From a bacterium (GTDB taxonomy: Bacteria; Spirochaetota; UBA4802; UBA5550), in assembly GCA_024224995.1 (NCBI GenBank), contig JAAENB010001338.1, forward strand, positions 1 to 8,877: 8,877 bases of DNA, written 5' to 3'. The notes below the pieces were generated by a model that did not search any database, had not been told where the DNA came from, and saw only the letters and a list, made by a program, of their open reading frames with translations. The position numbers were made by a program, and so were the translations under genes. Positions 4,899-8,877 of this stretch are shown piece after piece. Numbering within the stretch: position 1 is the stretch's first letter; each line of letters starts with the position of its first letter.

Positions 4899-7855
4899 AA
4901 AGAAATATATTTAATTACAATAGAATATCACAATTAATTTTAATGCTTCTGCTTGCTGTCGCGTTGACGGGATGTTTTGGAAATAGGGGCACAAGCGGTG
5001 ACCCGGGAGATCCCGCTCCTGCCGCAAGTATGAAACCTGTCACAAGCGATGCCTGGGTAGAGACACCTATGGGAGTATACATTGATATTGAATTGACGGC
5101 TACAAATCCCAGGGATAACAGTCTTGAGTATAGAATAGACCGGCAGCCGCAGCATGGAGCAGTTGAACAGATTGATGGCGCGGTCTGGCGGTATACTCCC
5201 AATGATGATCATGACGGCCTGGACAATTTTCGTTTTTTTGCTGTTAACGGGCTCATGAGTAATATCTCAACTGTGGTTATTGACGTTGGTTTTTTAAATA
5301 ACGTTCCCTTTGCCTTTGATATTGATGATGTCGTAACAGACGAAGATACGAGTAAAACATTCGAATTAAAAGGAAAGGATCCCAAAAAAACGGCTTTAAC
5401 GTATCATGTGAGTGAGGGTAATCCTGATGGAACTCTTTCTCACGTGGGGGAAGTATGTACATTTATTCCTACTGAACATTTTAACGGGGTAACCACTTTT
5501 ACTTACTATGTAGAGAACGAAGATAGTATCAGGAGTAGTCCCGCAACAATAACCATTACCGTTAACCCGGGAAATGATACGCCTGTAGCAGACGCGCTGA
5601 ATCCAACCGGAGGACTTGAAGATAATGATCTTTCGATTATCCTGACGGGAACGGACGAAGATAGAGATGCATTGACGTATCATATTGATGAATCGCCCGC
5701 TTATGGTACTCTTACTCATGTTGATGGAGAATCATCACTTATATACACACCGAATGCAAATTATAATTCCGAGGATTCCGGACTGCCGGCCGACACCTTT
5801 ACGTATCATGTTAATGACGGTACTATAAATAGTGACTCCGCAACGGTCACAATCGCAGTGGCAGCTCTTGTGGATCAACCTGTTCCCGATATTACACAAG
5901 CAGTCAGGGCAGACTCTAATCCTTTAGCTGCTGATCATAATTCCGTAAATTTTGATTTAACGGTAGATAATCCCGATGGGTTTTCTCTTGAGTATACTGT
6001 TGTTATTCCTACTGCTCATGGAGATATCAACTGTACCGGGGCTTCATGTACCTATGAACCTGCTACCGGTTATTTGGGCACTGATACTTTCAGTTATACT
6101 GTCAAATACGGTACCTGGACAGGGGCTTCCGCAACGGTTTCTATTGAAGTGTTTCCTGGCGGTGTTATCCTGGTTAAACCGGACGCGGCTGGAACAGGAG
6201 ACGGGAAATTATGGCAAAACGCTTTTATTCATCCACAGGATGCTATGGAGGCCGCGTCAGCGGGAAATGAAATATGGGTAGCTGCCGGAACCTATAATAG
6301 AAGGAATACAAATGATCTTGCTGTAGTTGATATGAGAGATGAGGTGGGAATATATGGCGGTTTTTCCGGCAATGAACATCAACGGAACGATGACCGGGAT
6401 TTTTCCATAAATGTCGCGAAGCTGGATGGAAATAAAGAGGTAAGCGCTGTTGTTACCGGGGCTCATTTGTCAACTCTTGAGGGATTCACCATTAGCGGGG
6501 GAGAAATAATAATAGACATGGATAACTTGGAGGGTATGGACCCGGTTGATTTTTCTTCCAGAAGGGGGCTCTCTATTTCAAAAGATTCAGGCGATACAAG
6601 TGAAACAAATATTGAGATGACGGTGAGTCACTGTACATTTATTGATAATTCAGCTGTTTTCGAAAATGGCGGAGCTATCTACTCTTCCGAAAGCGCGCTA
6701 CAGATTAGTGATTCCAGTTTTAAGAATAGTAACGGTTCCAAAGGCGGAGCAATTTATTCCGAGAAAGGTTCAATGCGTATAGAAGATTGTCAGTTTGAAA
6801 ACAACGGTGGCTCCATGGGGGGAGCAATATATTGTGATCTTTCAAATGAAGTGATAATTACGGGGTGCGCGTTTAATAAAAATAGTGCCATATCCGGTGG
6901 AGCCATTTTCAATAATGAGAATTCAACAAACAAAACCATGATTGAAAACTGTACCTTTTCCGAAAACAAGTCCATATCAATGGATACCAATTATGGCGGC
7001 GGGGCGATTTTTAACAATAGCCTTGGAGTCCTGTATGTTAGCGGGTCAACCTTTTCATTGAATAATGCAAAGCCCTATGTCCCTGACACCGGTTCTGCTG
7101 TTGGGAATGGGTATGGCGGTGCTATTCATACTATAGGAATCGCTTCCATTATTGACTGTTCTTTTAGTCTCAATGAATCTCTCTATGGCGCCGGTATATA
7201 TATTGGTGCCGGGAATGTGGCTTCCGTAAGAAATTGTTCCTTTGTGGAGAACAGTGCAACAAACGCCGGTTATGAAACAGATTATTCCACTGCGGGAGAG
7301 GGCGGTGCTATTTATGTTAAAGGATCTCCGGAGATTATTAATTCCATTTTTATTGGAAACATCGCTACACAAAATGGCGGTGCTCTGTATAATGCTGAGT
7401 CTTCAAATCCGTCAATTTACAATTGTACCATGAGCTTGAATAATGCCGTTGGCGGGTCAGGCAGCGGTATCTTTAATCATAAAGATAGTGATAACATTGT
7501 AGCAGGGAATGCCATAAAGGTGATAAATTCAATTATATGGGGCAACGTGGGTGATGAAATATCTTTTGACGCGTCCGGAACAAGAGGTTCCATTGAGGTG
7601 ACCTATTCCTGTATTCAAGGCGGGTATGCCGGGACTGGAAACATCGGCGAAGATTCCAGTCATGAGCCTCTTTTCGTTACTAAAGGTGATGATAGTTATT
7701 ATCTTGATAACAGCACTCCCAGCCCCTGCGTTGATGCGGGAAGCTCGGCTTTGGCGAGTCTAATTCTTGACATCTTAACGGAAAGAACTACTAATATCAG
7801 CAATGCTGCAGATACTGCTCCCCTGATAGACATGGGGTATCACTACAAACGTTAA
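4892..7855 (+). CDS. Large surface lipoprotein: cadherin/Big_9-like repeats plus Pmp-type (GGAI) beta-helix
   Basis: 987 residues from ATG 4892. The signal peptide ends LAVALTGC, so Cys28 is lipidated; a Gly/Pro/Ala linker (30-46) follows. Residues ~48-420 form four ~90-residue cadherin-like/Big_9-type repeats ending near 132, 224, 323 and 420. Each has LxYxI..P.HG, YTP(N) and FxYxVxDG-type steps (for example LEYRIDRQPQHGAVEQIDG and DTFTYHVNDGTINSDSATVT). Residues ~424-535 are a beta-helix entry module (VKPDAAGTGDG, NAFIHPQDAMEAASAGNEIW, VGIYGGFSGNEHQRND, TLEGFTISGG). From ~578 to ~862 come ten coils of Chlamydia polymorphic-membrane-protein style, each with a [C/S]-[S/T]-F-type step and then GGAI(Y/F). 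Seven GGAI, one GGAL and two degenerate motifs (GAGI 766, GSGI 857) are visible. The end (SPCVDAG, IDMGYHYKR) is the usual closing of this helix class. No autotransporter beta-barrel is present, unlike Chlamydia Pmps, which fits anchoring by lipid. Likely an adhesin or surface scaffold (inference). Last gene of the operon, followed by a strong terminator. Confidence 0.85.
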   Translation: MIKRNIFNYNRISQLILMLLLAVALTGCFGNRGTSGDPGDPAPAASMKPVTSDAWVETPMGVYIDIELTATNPRDNSLEYRIDRQPQHGAVEQIDGAVWRYTPNDDHDGLDNFRFFAVNGLMSNISTVVIDVGFLNNVPFAFDIDDVVTDEDTSKTFELKGKDPKKTALTYHVSEGNPDGTLSHVGEVCTFIPTEHFNGVTTFTYYVENEDSIRSSPATITITVNPGNDTPVADALNPTGGLEDNDLSIILTGTDEDRDALTYHIDESPAYGTLTHVDGESSLIYTPNANYNSEDSGLPADTFTYHVNDGTINSDSATVTIAVAALVDQPVPDITQAVRADSNPLAADHNSVNFDLTVDNPDGFSLEYTVVIPTAHGDINCTGASCTYEPATGYLGTDTFSYTVKYGTWTGASATVSIEVFPGGVILVKPDAAGTGDGKLWQNAFIHPQDAMEAASAGNEIWVAAGTYNRRNTNDLAVVDMRDEVGIYGGFSGNEHQRNDDRDFSINVAKLDGNKEVSAVVTGAHLSTLEGFTISGGEIIIDMDNLEGMDPVDFSSRRGLSISKDSGDTSETNIEMTVSHCTFIDNSAVFENGGAIYSSESALQISDSSFKNSNGSKGGAIYSEKGSMRIEDCQFENNGGSMGGAIYCDLSNEVIITGCAFNKNSAISGGAIFNNENSTNKTMIENCTFSENKSISMDTNYGGGAIFNNSLGVLYVSGSTFSLNNAKPYVPDTGSAVGNGYGGAIHTIGIASIIDCSFSLNESLYGAGIYIGAGNVASVRNCSFVENSATNAGYETDYSTAGEGGAIYVKGSPEIINSIFIGNIATQNGGALYNAESSNPSIYNCTMSLNNAVGGSGSGIFNHKDSDNIVAGNAIKVINSIIWGNVGDEISFDASGTRGSIEVTYSCIQGGYAGTGNIGEDSSHEPLFVTKGDDSYYLDNSTPSPCVDAGSSALASLILDILTERTTNISNAADTAPLIDMGYHYKR

Positions 7856-7871
7856 TCTTAGCTCTCTCCTG

Positions 7872-7912
7872 AAACCGGTTCCCTTCCCTCTTCTCACGAG
7901 GGGAACCGGTTT
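7872..7912 (+). terminator. Strong rho-independent terminator of the lipoprotein operon
   Basis: AAACCGGTTCCC (7872-7883) pairs exactly with GGGAACCGGTTT (7901-7912), and the T-run continues to 7916, giving a classic stem plus U-tract 16 nt after the stop codon. The loop contains CCTC/GAGG that can extend pairing by slippage. The minus-strand gene stop codon is at 7917-7915, so the stem could also act on that strand, but there no good U-run follows. Confidence 0.9.
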
Positions 7913-7914
7913 TT

Positions 7915-8400
7915 TTACTTCCATTTTCTTTTTAGACGCCGTTTTTTCATCCTTTCTTTTTTATACCGCCCGCTCCACAAACCCTTCCCGGTATCGACAT
8001 TCCGCAGTTTCAAAACCTGTGAAGAACTTCGAACAATCGTAGCGGCATAAATATTTTTCTTGCTTTTTCTAATGAACGTTGCGCCCGTAACCGTAAGGGA
8101 TTCCCCCTCTTCAAAATTAAGATTTTGTTGGTCCGCGTACCATTTGGGACACACATGAACAATGTAATTTCCCGATGAAGTTTCTATCGTGAGGTGCAGT
8201 CCGTATTCTTTTTGGAACCTGTTAAAAACAGTATTGACGGATATAATTGTTCCCTCAAGTGTAGTAACGGATGTTTTTTTATATGCCGCCATTCCGGCAG
8301 CAGCGTTCCGCCTTTTTCCGCCCCGGGAAAATGAAGAATGAGGGATGATAAAAGAATACAGTAAAATAAATGTAATAAGAAAAATGATATTTTTTTTCAT
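7915..8400 (-). CDS. Small secreted basic protein, OB-fold-like, function unknown
   Basis: 161 residues from ATG at 8400 (minus strand); the stop codon overlaps the T-run of the opposite terminator. Residues 1-25 are a Sec-type signal peptide (KK, then long hydrophobic IIFLITFILLYSFII), with probable cleavage after SFS (25); there is no lipobox Cys. Residues 26-31 are RGGKRR. Residues ~45-135 form a compact beta-rich unit (LEGTIISVNTV, YGLHLTIETSSGNYIVHVCP, FEEGESLTVTGATFI, IYAATIVRSSSQVLKLRN) whose alternation of strands and the GESLTVTG step suggests an OB-like barrel. It recalls from memory small exported proteins ending LR(D/N)..G..LWSG, but I cannot name the family. The C-terminus YKKERMKKRRLKRKWK (146-161) is extremely basic and would bind a polyanion such as nucleic acid, LPS or peptidoglycan-linked polymer (inference). 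It is convergent to the lipoprotein operon with its own promoter. It has a single Cys (84). Coding status is well supported by signal peptide, start site and codon pattern. Confidence 0.75.
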   Translation of the reverse strand: MKKNIIFLITFILLYSFIIPHSSFSRGGKRRNAAAGMAAYKKTSVTTLEGTIISVNTVFNRFQKEYGLHLTIETSSGNYIVHVCPKWYADQQNLNFEEGESLTVTGATFIRKSKKNIYAATIVRSSSQVLKLRNVDTGKGLWSGRYKKERMKKRRLKRKWK

Positions 8401-8409
8401 GATCACCTC
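8401..8409 (-). promoter_or_regulatory. Extended Shine-Dalgarno sequence directly before ATG 8400
   Basis: Reading on the minus strand, GAGGTGATC directly precedes ATG and is complementary over nine bases to the conserved 16S rRNA 3' end (GAUCACCUC). The core GAGG is 5 nt from the ATG. An in-frame GTG at 8406 lies inside this pairing region and so cannot be the start. Confidence 0.75.
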
Positions 8410-8410
8410 T

Positions 8411-8438
8411 ATATAGGTTCATTTTTTTAGAACTATAT
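8411..8438. repeat. Inverted repeat at the probable transcription start of the minus-strand gene
   Basis: ATATAGGTTC (8411-8420) pairs with GAACTATAT (8430-8438) over 9 bp with a single bulged G (8416) around a 9-nt AT loop. It spans from the candidate -10 to just before the ribosome binding site, so it may be an operator or a 5'UTR hairpin. Confidence 0.45.
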
Positions 8439-8464
8439 CCTATCAAAAAAAAATCAAGTGTCAA
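8437..8464 (-). promoter_or_regulatory. Candidate sigma-70 promoter for the 8400-7915 gene
   Basis: On the minus strand a perfect TTGACA (8464-8459) is followed after 16 nt by TAGGAT (8442-8437), four of six matches to TATAAT. The spacer includes a run of nine T. The leader would be about 30 nt. The -35 is convincing, the -10 less so. Confidence 0.5.
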
Positions 8465-8498
8465 TAGATTTATTGGGGATCGTAAGAGGCGTCTTTCT

Positions 8499-8531
8499 CT
8501 CTCAAGAAACTCTTTTTAAGTAGGGCCGGTT
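8499..8531 (+). repeat. 33-nt direct repeat, copy 1
   Basis: CTCTCAAGAAACTCTTTTTA at 8499-8518 continuing to GGGCCGGTT at 8531; matches copy 2 at 8737-8769 with one difference (G8520 versus A8758). Looser similarity continues beyond, to a shared TCCCGGG (8546 and 8783), with a one-nt shift. The module spacing is 238 nt. Confidence 0.9.
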
Positions 8532-8596
8532 TGCGGGGGATGTTGTCCCGGGTCAACACCAGCCACCACAGAGGGGGAATCCCAAATAAACACCGC

Positions 8597-8623
8597 GTAG
8601 GGCACGGCACGCCGTGCCCCTAC
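8597..8623. repeat. GC-rich hairpin GTAGGGCACGGC / GCCGTGCCCCTAC
   Basis: Left arm 8597-8608 pairs with right arm 8611-8623 apart from one extra C. The apex is a tight CACG-type turn. It is of the type seen as dispersed palindromic elements in bacterial intergenic DNA. Confidence 0.75.
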
Positions 8624-8632
8624 ACGTACCGA

Positions 8633-8647
8633 ACCCCTCGCAGGGGT
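8633..8647. repeat. Short hairpin ACCCCT-CGC-AGGGGT
   Basis: Exact 6-bp arms (8633-8638 and 8642-8647) around a 3-nt loop, 9 nt after the preceding hairpin. Confidence 0.6.
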
Positions 8648-8736
8648 CGCACGCCTTGCCCGGAGCATCTTCGCAAAATAGGCCCCGGTATCACCACGGT
8701 TTCTTTCGTGTTTTTCCCCGTTCGACAGGATTCGCA

Positions 8737-8769
8737 CTCTCAAGAAACTCTTTTTAAATAGGGCCGGTT
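8737..8769 (+). repeat. 33-nt direct repeat, copy 2
   Basis: Second copy of the 8499-8531 repeat, 238 nt downstream and in the same orientation, with one mismatch. It is followed by a different set of hairpins than copy 1, so the repeat appears to head more than one module. Confidence 0.9.
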
Positions 8770-8805
8770 CCCGAAGATTTTATCCCGGGGCCATGCTCTG
8801 TTTCA

Positions 8806-8821
8806 CGGGGTTGAAACCCCG
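8806..8821. repeat. Short hairpin CGGGGT-TGAA-ACCCCG
   Basis: Exact 6-bp arms (8806-8811 and 8816-8821) around TGAA, within the repeat module after copy 2. Confidence 0.65.
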
Positions 8822-8835
8822 AGCTACAACACGTC

Positions 8836-8848
8836 GCCCCGCTGGGGC
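8836..8848. repeat. Short hairpin GCCCC-GCT-GGGGC
   Basis: Exact 5-bp GC arms (8836-8840 and 8844-8848) around a 3-nt loop, 14 nt after the preceding hairpin and part of the same repeat module. Confidence 0.6.
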
Positions 8849-8877
8849 TATTCTGTCTTGGGTCAGCATTGAACCAA

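Larger units (their letters stand above)
8465..8877. other. Non-coding GC-rich repeat/hairpin tract to the end of the window
   Basis: About 410 nt with no credible gene. Two overlapping short open frames on opposite strands lack signal, ribosome binding site and codon bias. Composition shifts to clearly higher GC than the genes. The stretch contains two 33-nt direct repeats and at least four compact hairpins, listed separately. The phrase 'CACGGGGTTGAAACCCCG' followed by a GCCCC..GGGGC hairpin is of a kind seen, from general knowledge, as dispersed intergenic repeats in many metagenomic genomes. The tract continues beyond the right edge. Confidence 0.7.

Noticed and set aside
8516..8761. Two overlapping short open frames on opposite strands (8516-8743 minus, 8531-8761 plus) in the GC-rich tract
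   Set aside because: No ribosome binding site, no signal or domain, arginine/proline-rich translations typical of GC-rich repeats, and both cover the hairpins and the start of a direct repeat.
8499..8769. CRISPR-like reading of the two 33-nt repeats
   Set aside because: Only two copies, 205 nt apart, with no regular spacers and no cas genes in view.

Overview
The window reads as chromosomal DNA of a diderm (Gram-negative type) bacterium with moderately AT-rich genes. It carries the end of a B12-type radical SAM gene, four consecutive genes for predicted lipid-anchored surface proteins, one convergent gene for a small secreted basic protein, and a GC-rich intergenic tract made of short repeats and hairpins. 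The signal peptides, with relaxed lipoboxes (Phe at -3 in two of four, Ala in one), would suit a spirochaete. That is a weak clue from signal peptides alone; other diderm phyla carry similar beta-helix lipoproteins.

Layout. Positions 2-529 hold the C-terminal part of a radical SAM protein, followed by a perfect 28-bp palindrome. A promoter-like region near 662-699 precedes a lipoprotein (778-1413) that joins a coiled coil to a phage-tail-fibre/collar-like tip. After a second hairpin with the same stem core come three closely packed genes with gaps of 19 and 37 nt, probably one operon. They are a Big_5-like plus beta-helix lipoprotein (1605-3110), a lipoprotein with about three Ig-like domains and a tryptophan-rich C-terminus (3130-4854), and a 987-residue lipoprotein with four cadherin/Big_9-like repeats and a beta-helix of Chlamydia-Pmp-type GGAI repeats (4892-7855). 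A strong rho-independent terminator at 7872-7912 ends this set. The minus-strand gene 8400-7915 runs towards it and has its own promoter and an inverted repeat at the likely transcription start. From about 8465 to the end there is no credible gene. That stretch holds two 33-nt direct repeats and several GC-rich hairpins, and looks like a mosaic of dispersed intergenic elements.

How the genes may work together (inference). All four lipoproteins are predicted to be exported and anchored through an N-terminal lipidated cysteine. Each continues into a fold typical of adhesins or surface scaffolds: fibre tip, beta-helix, or Ig/cadherin-like stalk. Two share a homologous beta-helix entry segment (GIYGG/SIYGG). 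The simplest reading is a surface-display cassette for adhesion or cell-envelope contact. Nothing in the sequence identifies a ligand or an enzymatic activity, and I see no clear defence, biosynthetic or mobile-element enzyme in the window.
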